A stretch of 64,000 nucleotides of DNA from positions 992,001 to 1,056,000 of the forward strand of contig OY752141.1 of the NCBI GenBank assembly GCA_963573315.1, written 5' to 3'. Under the pieces are notes generated by a model. The model worked only from the letters and a program-made list of their open reading frames with translations, had not been told where the DNA came from and ran no database searches. Below are positions 34,214 to 44,373 of the stretch, in pieces (within the stretch, counting starts at the first letter, position 1; the number at the start of each line of letters is the position of its first letter). Position numbers and translations under genes: made by a program. The stretch comes from Entomortierella parvispora. Taxonomy: Eukaryota; Mortierellomycota; Mortierellomycetes; Mortierellales; Mortierellaceae.

Positions 34214-36649
34214 GGAAGGCTCCTACCGCCCCTCGACGAGCTCGGCGTTTCTCACCAATCCGTTTAACTGATAGTCGCAGTAAGTTGAGTGAGTAGCCAA
34301 AGCGATGTCTACCGTTCTACAATGGTTTAACTTTCTGTTCTCGCAGACTTCGTGTTTGTAGACTGTGCAGGCGACCCTCTCGCCCGTTCCGTCGAGAATG
34401 TGCTTCGCGTAATGTCAGAAGAAAGGATCACAATGTCCGAGTTCCTGCTGTATTTTTTCGACACGAAGAAACCAGATACGGGCCGAATCCGACACAAAAG
34501 ATCCAACTTTTACAAGGCAGGCACACACGTACTGCTGCTGAACAATTGGAGCTCCCACATCGACAAGGACGACGAGCTGTTAAAAGTGGCTACAAATATG
34601 GTTGCGGACAGGATGCGCACCGAGGTTGACGCGCTTTCTAAAAATCAAAACCTACATCTTTCATCCGTTTCGGTTCGACAGCAAGATTTGGTCAACTTCG
34701 CCATGAGAACCTTCTCAACCCATCTCAGCAAGCACGCGCCTCACAGTTTCTATGTCCTGGATAAAATCACTGGCGACGGAAGATCGTATCATAACCTGCA
34801 GACGATTACCAGCATCATTCTATTCCGAAGGAATGTGAGATGCAATCTACTCCAACAAATTTTTGGTTTATATCTATTCCAGGAAGGCTGTGCACGCAAG
34901 GTTATCGAAGTCATGTCCCGTATTGGACTTTCAGTTTCTTATACCTCCATCCTGACATCATTGAGGACTCTGTCTAATGACTCATTATCACGGGCCCGCT
35001 ACGCAGCCTTTCACCTGCAGTGGATGATCCTTTACGACAACATCAACATACGGTTCCAAAAATATGGTCAACGGATCAACAACAGCGATACCTTCGAAAA
35101 CGGGACTACTGCCACAATTGTAATTGGTGACAACCCTGGGCCCATGAGGAAACCTGAGGATTTTTACCGCCGGCTTCGGTTTAGAGATCTCATACCAGAT
35201 GAAGCAGGCTGTGCCGTTCTCAATGAGGCCCGTAAATATCATCTGATCGATGTGCTTACTCGGCACCACAAGGATACTTTCAAGAATTGCTCGGATCCCA
35301 AGCCAGCCATAGACCTTTTGAAGCCCGTGAAGACAGAGACCTACCCTTTACGGGCAATGCATATCGACCAGTCAACAGTTGAAGGCAACAAGCAAATCAT
35401 GGACCATGTCCGCCAACAAGTAGGACTAGACAAGAACTCGTTCAAGGAGGACCAGAATCATTTCATTGCAGGCGACCAGTTGACAATCAGTCGGGTCCGA
35501 TCTGCGACGGCGATGCTAGCAGGCGACGAGACGATTTTTGATGAACTCAAATGGGCGGTGCCAGTCATTCAACTTTTCCACCTCCAAATGATGTTTGCCA
35601 AGACCATCCTCAGCACCCATCACGGATCGCCTGATACAGGAGGGTCACTGGCTCAGATCATAGACCTCTTAAAGCGGAAGCGGGTTGGTGTTAAAAACCA
35701 CGATTTCCACGCAGTGGACGAGCTCATCCGCCATACACTTGATGGTATGATATTGCGCCTTTGGCAACTAGAATTTGGGATCGAGAATTTGGACGAAATG
35801 GCTACAGGGCATACCAAGGCGAGCTTGCGGAATCAAGTCAAGACTACAGTCGACAATATGCTTAAACACTACCTTGACCCAGCCTCGTTGGAAGGCATGC
35901 AAAAGGTGGCCGACAGGAATGCATCCCTCTTCATCCGTGATGCACTTCTGTATGTTGATCTATCTGACGCAATCCGATCGGGGTACATTGGCAGGATCGA
36001 AGAGTCGTTGAAATGGATTACCATCTATGTTCAGTCTTCATCGACAAAAAACTACGCGAATGAACTACTACATCTCCACTGCGGTCTGCGCTATGCCTGG
36101 ACAGCAAAGGCCAAGAGGGCTCTCATGTCATCATGGCTTGTGAATACAACGGGAAAAGAGAATCGATGGCTGCCGGCGGATCTTTATCAAGAGCATTGTA
36201 ATTTACTGGTAAAAGTCATCCACGCGGCTAAAGGTGGTAATTCGTCTTGGGAGTTTCTTGCAGAGTGTATTTCCCCCAATATTGAAGTCTTTTCCCAAGT
36301 CGCCAACAAAATCCACAAGGAGTTTTCAATAACACACAATAGTACATTCCACAGCCAGCATGCTGCTGCCGGTGATATCGACCGTATTGTCCGAAGTCTC
36401 CAAGAACACAGGATTTTTGAGTCGGCGCCTGGGCCTCAATTGAGTAAGGACGTATCAGCGGTGGTAGATCTTTTGAAGACAGGGATTGAGAACCTCCAGA
36501 ATGAACGGGTCGTTCGATTCAGAGAGAGAAGCTCTAAATCTCCATTTGAACAGGATGAAGAGGATCAAGGGGAGGATGCGGAACCAAATTTTGATAGGGA
36601 TACATATCGCCAATATATTGGGGAAGGGGCGAATATCTTAGATCTCTAG
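34207..36649 (+). CDS. DUF6589-type protein, candidate transposase
   Basis: Two exons, 34207..34279 and 34347..36649, ~791 residues. Exon 1 lies partly in the TIR and encodes a basic 24-residue leader (MVGKAPTAPRRARRFSPIRL) that could be a nuclear or DNA-binding signal. The rest resembles the DUF6589 family of fungal proteins: ILYDNINIRFQKYGQR (~residue 250), HIDQSTVEGNK, FIAGDQLTISRVRSA (~400), then IQLFHLQMMFAKTILSTHHG and NYANELLHLH (~590). The order of conserved acidic residues (D in YDNIN, D in GDQLT, E in NYANELL) is compatible with a DDE-type nuclease core, but this is my inference; I have no structural evidence. The C-terminus is acidic. It faces the RecQ gene and shares its promoter sequence through the TIR. 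Confidence 0.8.
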
Positions 36650-36700
36650 AACTTCTGCCCATCCATTTCTCCCCAATATCAAGTTTAATAAAAGGGACGA

Positions 36701-38440
36701 CTAGTTGTGACGGGGGCGCTTTGGAATGGGCGCCGGCTCGGGTATCTGAGGCGACACGCTGGATATATCTTGACGAGCTCCTGCTCCAGTAGTGCTTGAG
36801 ACGTCCTCATCCTCTTGAGTAACAGTGGTTGAATGGGTCCTGCTCCTCTCCTCCTTTTTTCTACCTTTCTCCCGTTCTCTCCTTGCTTGGATGATAATAT
36901 TGAGCTCGACCAATATTTGGCCTAGCTGGTCTTTGTAAGTCTCATCATAGGCCTCCCAGGTATTAGCTGTGAGCTTGGAAACAGATTGTGGGCTCGTAAT
37001 GTGCCTACATTTTGCGACAAGTATCTCAATGTTTTTATCGGTTATGACAATTGCTGATATTAGGCACCCGCTGATAGACTGAATGTCGCGCTTGAAGGTA
37101 GCGTCTCTCCATCCTTTGATTGCTAGACGAAAGCACGTTTTTTCTATTTCCGTTCGTCCTTGGTATGGTGGCTTTTCGTTTGCTGCAGGTTCCGCAACAT
37201 TGTTTTTGTCGTCGATGTCATCTTGTTCTTGTCGATTAACAACCGGCGGCTCAAAAGGAGTGCAAATGTCGCAACAGGGATACTCCGGATATCGAGGTAT
37301 GTCCTCGTTGTCGAAAATATCATTCAAGACCTTACGGCGGCACTCTTTTGTAGTTACGTATCGAAAGATATCGCTATCTATCTTGGCTTTGTCAGGCGCA
37401 CGACTCGGAACGAATAGAATTGCTTGCCCTAAGATATCAGCATTACGCGCTGCGCGACCAAGGCGTTGGATAAGTGATGATATTGTTGAAGGATATCCCC
37501 ATTGTATTACGACCTTAACATCACCAATATCACATCCCATCCCAGCGGCTTCAGTGGACAGAAGCAGGTCGATATGGTTGTCGTTGAACTCCCGCATGAC
37601 ACGCGACTTGTACGCATCCGAAAATACAGCGTGAAAAACAGCGATTCGAATACCTGAGTTTCGAGACCGTAGAAACTCTCCAGCAGCCAGAACGTCGTTT
37701 ATACTGTTGAAATAGACGATAGTCTTGGTTCCGTCCAGAGCGAATTCCAAGTCCTTGAATGTTCTCGACGCGTGCTTTTGTTCCAGAACAATGTAGTGCA
37801 GGTTCGGTCGGTCGTTGCCTTTGTTGATAACTGTGGTATTCTCGGAAAAACGGAGACTCGTTTTGACTTGCCCAAGAGGGCCAGATGGAAGAGTTGCAGA
37901 CATCGCAATGAATCCTGTTGTTGGTGGTACCATACTCCGGATCATACCAATTTTGCTGTAGTCCTTCCTGAAACCATCCCCCCATGAGGTAATGCAATGT
38001 GCCTCGTCAACTATAACCGCCAACAGCCGCTTCCTCCACTCCGGCATGTCCCAGAGACTGCTTAGGCGCCGGCTGCTGAATATGATCTCCGGGGACAAAA
38101 ACACGGCTCTGTAAGCGCCTGTGGCCAATGAGCGGAGCAGCGAGGAATGTATAGGGGTGTCGCCTTTGATGATTATACTTGGGATTTTAAGATTGGTGAG
38201 TTTGCTGTGCTGATCCTGGGCAAGCGACTTCAATGGAGAGATCACAAGGATAGTACGATGTTTCCATAGTGCCATCGGGAGAAAATATGTCAGGGATTTA
38301 CCCCATCCACAGCCTGCTATCAAGATACAGTCCCTTCCCAAGCCAACATGCTCGACTACATCCAGCTGTTCTTCCTTTGGATCGACGTGAAACGTCAAGG
38401 CGCACTGTTGATGAACATCATGTGGAACGATCTCGACCAT
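36701..38440 (-). CDS. RecQ-family DNA helicase carried by the transposon
   Basis: Intronless, 579 residues. RecQ superfamily-2 motifs occur in order: QLDVVEHVGLGRDCIL (motif 0 region), Walker A AGCGWGKSLTYF (~45), VISPLKSLAQDQ, DEAHCITSWGDGFRKDY (~143), SATLPSG, then KTIVYFNSINDVLAAGEFL, STEAAGMGCDIGDVK, and QWGYPSTISSLIQRLGRAAR. A RecQ zinc-binding module follows: ECRRKVLNDIFD with CCDIC about 20 residues later. There is no clear winged-helix or HRDC domain; the C-terminus is Lys/Arg/Glu-rich and ends in a basic KRPRHN. Activity should be ATP-dependent 3'-5' unwinding. The ATG and second codon lie in the right TIR, in the same context as the DUF6589 start. The helicase probably assists transposition or repair of the excision gap. 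Confidence 0.92.
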   Translation of the reverse strand: MVEIVPHDVHQQCALTFHVDPKEEQLDVVEHVGLGRDCILIAGCGWGKSLTYFLPMALWKHRTILVISPLKSLAQDQHSKLTNLKIPSIIIKGDTPIHSSLLRSLATGAYRAVFLSPEIIFSSRRLSSLWDMPEWRKRLLAVIVDEAHCITSWGDGFRKDYSKIGMIRSMVPPTTGFIAMSATLPSGPLGQVKTSLRFSENTTVINKGNDRPNLHYIVLEQKHASRTFKDLEFALDGTKTIVYFNSINDVLAAGEFLRSRNSGIRIAVFHAVFSDAYKSRVMREFNDNHIDLLLSTEAAGMGCDIGDVKVVIQWGYPSTISSLIQRLGRAARNADILGQAILFVPSRAPDKAKIDSDIFRYVTTKECRRKVLNDIFDNEDIPRYPEYPCCDICTPFEPPVVNRQEQDDIDDKNNVAEPAANEKPPYQGRTEIEKTCFRLAIKGWRDATFKRDIQSISGCLISAIVITDKNIEILVAKCRHITSPQSVSKLTANTWEAYDETYKDQLGQILVELNIIIQARREREKGRKKEERSRTHSTTVTQEDEDVSSTTGAGARQDISSVSPQIPEPAPIPKRPRHN

Positions 38441-38766
38441 AGCAGACTCGAATGGGGGCGAATTCAGCGAGTGAATGGGATGAGGACATGGCCGCGTTTT
38501 TTCCCGTTTTTTTTTGACCGTTGGACAAACGAATGGATCAGAGTCACGTGTTGCAGCTTATAGTCACGTGTATGCATGATTGGAGTATTCAGGCTTCTAC
38601 AGCATGTAATTTATTGCATGGGGTTTGTGCGCCTTCCTTATAGGACTTTCCAGCCAAAAGTGGCAACTCTTTTACCAGCCTTTGTGAAAGCAATCTGGAG
38701 CCTTCCGTCACGTGAGTAGGGAGGTGGAAGCCCTTAAGCGCTTGAGCAAAGGATGGGTCGAGCCTA
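38434..38766 (-). repeat. Right terminal inverted repeat
   Basis: Reverse complement of 33881..34213 over the full 333 bp. It contains the mirrored GTCACGTG motifs at 38543-38550, 38563-38570 and 38707-38714. Its inner end carries the RecQ start codon. Confidence 0.93.
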
Positions 38767-38775
38767 GAGCGAACC
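38767..38775 (+). repeat. Target-site duplication, right copy
   Basis: GAGCGAACC, identical to 33872-33880 and in the same orientation. Confidence 0.88.
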
Positions 38776-38971
38776 CACAAATGGCCCCAGCGCAGCGCAG
38801 TGGAGAGTCACTGTGTCAGCACATCGCCGTATCAGCGCAAAGGGTGGCGCAGCCCAGGTCTCTTTTCTTCCCGGAGACTATCTCGCCCTTGTCTCTTTTA
38901 TCTCCTCTGGAAATACGACTCGACAGGACTCGGACAGGGACTCGCGACACGCACACAACACACCATCCATC

Positions 38972-40048
38972 ATGGACTATGAAATCGATACCAGGTAAAC
39001 CCCCTCACTTTGCGTCAGTCCGCCTGTCTTTCAGGAACAGAATTCAATCCATGCACTCACATCCACCTTTCATTACTTTGACTCTTCCAAGAGTTAATGA
39101 TCTCCACGAAATGGCCGCCATCGGCAATCTCAAGGCGGTCCTGCATTTCTGCCAGAGTGGTGTCAATGTCAATGCCCATAACTCTATGAACAAGTGGTAT
39201 GTGACCCTGATACAGGAACAATGGAACTAATAGGCAACTAACCCCATCGCTCGCTACCTTAATTTTTATCTCGTCCTTCGATCAGGACTGCATTACATTG
39301 GGCAGCCCATCGAGGACATGAACCTGTTGTCCGTGCTTTGCTGATGCGTGGCGCCAGGAAGGACGTTTTGAATAACAAGGGGCAGACGCCAGCTGATCTT
39401 GCCAAGAAACCAGAAATCTGTGCTCTCTTTGGCAAAGAATGGACTGCAGAGAAGGATGGATCAGATCAGGAAACGCCCTCGTTCATACCCGCGTATCTCG
39501 CCCAGCCAGACCTCTCAAAACTATGGTCTATGCCGGACGGATCGACAGACGATCCAAAGTTGAATCAAGAGGCTTTTTTGTTATCAAACCCAAATATTCC
39601 AACGTCCACCCCTGTGCCTGTTCCTCAGACTGGTCTTGCACAAACGCTATCGCCGCTATCAGCATCAACACCAACGAGTGAGAGCTACGGTAAAACAACC
39701 CTTTCACCAGGATATATTTTCATTGGGTCTGTCCTGATCATGCCGCTGATCATCTGAGGTCTTGTTTTTTTCGTACCTCAATTAGTGGCCAAAGAGATTC
39801 TTGTTTACATTCAAACAGTGACGGATGACAACTTGCTAGGGGCCATTTTCGCAAACGTGGAGGATACAATCGAAAGAACGATTGAGCTCATCAAAGAAGA
39901 AATGGACGAGGTTCCAGAGAAGTTTAACATCGGTCGGTTCAACGGCTCTAAAACGATCCCTGTCAATACCAAGCAGTATGGCCGCAAGACGGGAGACTTT
40001 TTTAAGGGCGATGAGGATGCTATCGTGCTCCTTTCAAAATCCATGTAG
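38972..40048 (+). CDS. Ankyrin-repeat protein, ANKRD40-like
   Basis: Four exons, 38972..38994, 39092..39196, 39286..39689 and 39786..40048, ~264 residues. The N-terminal part has two ankyrin repeats (LHEMAAIGNLKAVLHFCQ and TALHWAAHRGHEPVVRALL), then NNKGQTPADLAKKPEI. A Pro/Ser/Thr linker follows. The C-terminal ~85 residues (VAKEILVYIQTVTDDNLLGA, ERTIELIKEEMDEVPEKFNI, TKQYGRKTGDFFKGDEDAIV) resemble the conserved C-terminal domain of ANKRD40-type proteins; that assignment is from memory and moderate. All phases agree. Function is unknown; an adaptor role is likely. The start lies ~200 bp from the transposon's right end. Confidence 0.8.
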
Positions 40049-40423
40049 ACCTGGCAGTTGGAATAAAGATACAAAGCACCTGCATGCAAACATTGCAAAG
40101 CGAACAGAAACCGGAGTCACGTGCAAACCATGAACCCCCCCCTTTTTTCGGCCCGCCCCTTTTCCACGTCCATCCTTCCTTCTTTTCTTCACAACCCCTC
40201 CTACATTCCTTGCATCCGTTGCATCGACCTTCTTCTGCCCACGCACTACAACTACGTGTTTCTTTGCGCGATTGAAGATCTCCTTCGTCACCTCACCTCT
40301 TTTTTTTACCATCGACAACAACAACAACAACAATAACAGCAACAACAGCAGCAAGCAGAACAAAAGAAGCACAGTCAGCAACCAAACACAGCAGGCAGCA
40401 GGCATTCACCCCTCCTAACCATC
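40049..40423. other. Promoter/leader of the HERPUD-like gene
   Basis: About 375 bp containing a C/T-rich stretch and a CAA/CAG run (about 40,312-40,360) just upstream of the ATG. No gene. Confidence 0.5.
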
Positions 40424-42495
40424 ATGGACACGGACTCTTCATTGACCGTCGTCATCATCTCGCCGACCCATAGTCCACATCGATTCACACTGGACTTGGC
40501 CAGCAAGTCGACCATTCTGCAGCTTAAAGACCTTATTTCCCTCAGACTGCAGGATGGCACCGACGCCCTCTTGACTGCCTCAGAGCAGCGTCTTATCTAC
40601 GGGGGCCGCATCCTCGAGGATAGCGAGACCCTAGACAGTATCTTTGAAAAGGTATACAGTCGCTTATTGACACGGAGACTTCATCCTTACGTTCTAATCC
40701 CCCCACTTGTCATCCCATCACCCCTCTTTTCCAGGTCGATTGCTCAAATGCACCGCCGATTCACCTTGTTATATCACAGCGACACGTATCCGGAAATGGA
40801 CAGCAACAGCAACAACACCAAAGGACAAGTGCTCCTGGCACGCCTTCGCCCCTTCGGTTCCGAATGCAGTCAGACCGTGAATGCTGTGCGTCGATCGCTG
40901 ACAGCAACCACAATGACAACACGGCGGCGACGTCGGCCACGAGCCTGAACTCATCCAGCGTCTTTACGCCCTTGACTCGATCGTCATCAGAGCCACTGTC
41001 TGCATTTCCATTCCAGCCGCAAGTCTCTGGAACAGCGACCTCGGCGGTAGCTCAGCCGAAACAGGCAAGTGCGACTCTGGTTCCTCCATTCGCGCCTTCG
41101 TTATTGCCACTGCAGCATGTGCTCGTCAAGTAAGTATCTCCTCTCCTCTCGTACTTGTTTTGTTTGTCTTGTGTTCCCTTCTCTGCTTGGTGTACCTCGA
41201 GTTGCAATCTCACTCGCACGACCTCAGCACACGACCGGCAAGGTCAGAGCGGAAGCACGCCAGTCAGGGCAAATAGGATTTGAGCACGTCGGGAGCACCA
41301 CTCAGTTTCAGCGGCTATTTTTTGTAAAGGATCTGACACGAGTTTCTTTGTTTGCACACACAGCGGGATGCCCTATCTTGTACCGGCAGCCTACATGCCC
41401 ATGCTCCACCTCCAGCAACAGATCCAACTCAACTCTTTGAATCCGTACATGGGCCCTTCTATGTCGATCAACGTGGAAGGCACAACCTACTATCAGCATA
41501 TACCCCCCCACTACTTGGCCAACTTCCCGCCTGGTACAAGGGCCAACCAAGGCGCAGCGGGAGCAGGACCGGCTCACCCTGGACACGGAAGTGGACTGGC
41601 GGCAACCCAGGCTGCGGGACAGGTGGGAGGCGCTGCGGCTGTTGCTGGCGGCGCTCGGGAGCTGAACGCACGGGACTTGGCTGTACGGGACCAGCGAAGG
41701 GCAGCCTCGCTATGGCTTTTTTTGAAGCTTGCCTTCGGCGTCTACTTGTTTAGTCAAAACGGGAGCATCGAGCGTATCGTGCTACTGAACATTGCAGCGT
41801 TGATTATCTTCCTGTAAGAGTGACCTCACACTTCTGACCATCTGGAACTTTTTACCCTTTGCATATTATTAACTTGATATTAACTTGATTATGAATGGTC
41901 CTCGTGATCGAATAGACACCAGACTGGTAGACTGCGGATTGTGCGAAGGATTGTACATCAACCTGGAGATCAAGCGCAGGCTGGATATATCCCCGCCGCC
42001 CCAGGAGGAGCACCGCCCGCACCTCCAGCGCCATCACAGCATCAGACGACGACCTCCACGACTACGACCACAACCTCATCCTCGACCTCCACTCCTAGTG
42101 CGACAACGTCTTACCTGGACGACAAATTGAATGAATCCAACGCCAACTCTTCTACTTCCCATGTCGGATCCTCCATTGCCGGCAGCAGCGATACCCAATA
42201 CCTTTCTTCGACCTCTTCTTCCTCTTCTTCTTCTAAGACAGCTAACTTGTCGCAATCAAACGATGGAGCGACTCTGTCTGCGAATGGTCGTGTACATGAC
42301 ACGGTTGACGGCGTCAATGCAGAGCAGCAACAGCAACAGCAGCCAGAACAACAACAACAACAACCGCAAATGTCGACATGGCGGAGTATTGAGTACGCGC
42401 TTTTGACATTTATTACTTCTCTTGTACCTGCGCCACCTCCAGAGATTGATGCTGCAGTGGCGAATGCCGCTGCTGGAGGCGACCGTGGCATGTAA
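40424..42495 (+). CDS. HERPUD/Usa1-like ER ubiquitin-domain protein
   Basis: Four exons, 40424..40651, 40735..41129, 41364..41813 and 41916..42495, ~550 residues. The N-terminus is a ubiquitin-like domain (residues ~6-85; TIL..LKDLISLRLQDG, ASEQRLIYGGRILEDSETL, then DCSNAPPIHLVISQ completing the fold across intron 1). A Ser/Gln/Pro-rich linker follows. The C-terminal half has two adjacent hydrophobic helices (ASLWLFLKLAFGVYLFSQNG and ERIVLLNIAALIIFL), then HQTGRLRIVRRIV. UBL, linker and paired membrane helices are the HERPUD layout; such proteins organise the Hrd1 ERAD complex. The tail is Ser/Gln-rich and ends near a possible third hydrophobic stretch (ALLTFITSLVP). Membership is likely but based on layout more than identity. 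Confidence 0.75.
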
Positions 42496-42808
42496 AGAAC
42501 AAGGGGAAAAAACAAAAAACAAAAAACTATAGTGCATATAGTGATCCTACGGCCACGGCCACAAATATAGGTCATACCATTCATCCAGTCGATAGCACAG
42601 AGTCATGGGGGAACCAACTGGGATTGAGACAGCGAAAGAGAGTCGCGCTTCTTGACTCACCTGTCACGGATGGTTTACGATTGCGCAGAAAAGGCTGTGG
42701 CGTCGTCGAGATGAGGTATTGACCCACGAGTCGGGAGAAAGAATTGCCCGACGCGTTCTCCACGCTCCGCCTCCTTAAAGTATAGCAGGAAATATGGTCT
42801 TTTTATTT
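42496..42808. other. Gap between converging HERPUD-like and NDUFAF3-like genes
   Basis: About 310 bp between converging stops; A-rich just after the HERPUD-like stop (42,505-42,530). No gene recognised. Confidence 0.5.
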
Positions 42809-43749
42809 TTATGACCGATCACTATGCACAGTCTGAACGGTGGAAGGCTCCAGGGGTAAAAGCGCGGCAGCAACCTCTCTACCTTCTTCTGCCAACATAT
42901 TGTAAGTAGCAGCTGCGTTGGCCTAAAAGTCAAGAATGAAAAATACAAAAAGGTTGAGTAAAACGTAGAAACTCAACACACCGAGATTTTTTTTTCTTCC
43001 CGTCTTTTCCCTTTGACAAACATATGAAGATCAATTACCGTGCTCATCATGTCGACTTGCAGACCTAGACTCCGGACCACTGACCGAACAGCAGGACTCA
43101 AAGGCGCAAAAGCCTTCCCTGTTCCAACAATGAGAATTTCTAAACAAGGCCAGCAAACGGATTATGAAGAGCTTAGTGTTGTTGCTTCAGAAAGCAAAAT
43201 TTTGCCAACAAGAGGGGGCATATTTCTGGTACCTGGCCGTGGGTTCATTAGTTCAAAGACCTTGAAGATCTCACGAGCTGTAGGCTCATCCATTGTCTCG
43301 AAGATGGACCTCGCCGCCGTTCCGGTAGTCGTAGTCGCGGTTGAAGCTGTTGAGAGGGATCGATCCACTGCCCCTCCGTTCTGATAAATGTCCCACAAAA
43401 AGACCTGACCACCAATACAGAGGACCGGACCTTGGAGGGTAATCGCCTCTGTGGTGACAAAGCCATGTTTTGTGCAGGTGGTGATGGATACAGTCTTTGA
43501 CTCGCGATCGTTGAACATGTTCATGAATCCAGAGATGGCGCTGTCGGCATCCTCATGCGCGCCTGGCATGGGCACATTCTTTTGACGGAGAGTAGTCGTG
43601 GTAGCGGAGGAGTTCTGTCCAGGGGTGGCGGCTCCAGAGCCTGCAGGTCGAAAGAGGGATGCAGCAGCAGTGAATGGCCTAGAGTGATTCAAAGTGGCCC
43701 TAGACCTGGATTGGAGGATGGATCTCCTGAGAATAGCGGCAGTCGACAT
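42809..43749 (-). CDS. NDUFAF3: NDUFAF3-like mitochondrial complex I assembly factor (MTH938 domain)
   Basis: Three exons on the minus strand: 43233..43749, 43039..43139 and 42809..42922, ~243 residues. An Arg/Ser-rich, acid-free start (MSTAAILRRSILQSRSRATL) looks like a mitochondrial presequence. The MTH938-type fold follows: TTCTKHGFVTTEAITLQGPV, then QVFLWDI, EIFKVFELMNPRPEILIVGT, QVDMMSTANAAATYNMLAEE and GREVAAALLP. In animals this family binds NDUFAF4 and builds the Q module of complex I. Its presence means this fungus should have a rotenone-sensitive complex I. A Ser/Thr stretch interrupts the middle of the domain compared with the animal protein. It is divergent from the C2H2 gene, with about 620 bp between starts. 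Confidence 0.85.
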
Positions 43750-44373
43750 GGTAATAAAACGAAGAAGCGTGAGGTAATAAAATCCGTTGCGGGTCCGCTG
43801 TCCGTTGTTCCTTCCTGTCCTGTTTGGAGCGGTGCTGTTCTTGAGGTGAAGAGAAGAAGAGACAAAGACGAGGCAACAAGAAGAAAAGAGAAGCAGCCCA
43901 GTTTGCAATCGGAACCGCGCTGGCTGGATTTCATGCACGAATCCCGTGCAACAAAGCTGGCATGGAGAAACAGAGACAGTCACGCGTTGCTCAGACCTTC
44001 GTGTCTTCTCTCGTCCTCTTCTCTTTCTTTTGTCCTCCTCCACTTTCTCCTACTCCTCCTCGTCGCCGCCGTTCAAACTTCATTCAGTTTTCATCTCTTG
44101 TTCATCGCTGCCTTTCTGTCGCTCTTCCCGTCTGCCTTTCAGTTTTTTAGGCGTGACTTGTTGCCATCACGCAACCTCTTCCTCTTCGGTCTTTGTTCAG
44201 CTCGCGTCTGTTGACACCCTCTCCCCTTCGTTTCTCCCACCCTCCCATCTCTATTCTCTTCAGACATCCGGTCTAGGTCCAGAAGGAGTGACAATCCCCT
44301 TCTTCCCCTTTGATCAGTCTCTATCTTCCTATCTCTCTCAATCATTCATTCACTGGCCAATCTTCCTTTCAAC
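43750..44373. promoter_or_regulatory. Divergent promoter region, NDUFAF3-like / C2H2 gene
   Basis: About 620 bp between divergent ATGs. C/T-rich tracts on the plus strand (about 44,000-44,070 and 44,210-44,340) lead into the C2H2 gene. No RNA gene seen. Confidence 0.5.

Larger units (their letters stand above)
33881..38766. mobile_element. DNA transposon with 333-bp TIRs carrying DUF6589 and RecQ genes
   Basis: A 4,886 bp element bounded by 333 bp inverted repeats (33881..34213 and 38434..38766) that I aligned by eye without gap or mismatch, including both A/T homopolymers (9 and 6 bases). It is flanked by the 9 bp direct repeat GAGCGAACC. Inside are two convergent, full-length genes whose stops are 51 bp apart. 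Identical repeats, a perfect duplication and intact frames point to a recent insertion. Long TIRs plus a 9 bp duplication resemble Mutator-like elements in structure, but neither protein is a recognisable MULE transposase. It sits between the divergent promoters of the RSPRY1-like and ankyrin genes, without breaking either coding region. Confidence 0.92.

Noticed and set aside
33881-38766. Helitron or Crypton as the element class
   Set aside because: The helicase is RecQ, not Pif1/Rep-fused. Long TIRs and a target-site duplication exclude Helitrons, and there is no tyrosine recombinase.
38712-39230. 172-codon frame starting in the right TIR and running into the ankyrin gene; mirror frame at 33624-33935
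   Set aside because: Both begin with the same TIR-derived MSREVEALKRLSKGW because the repeats are identical. The second half is just the ankyrin exon read through an intron.
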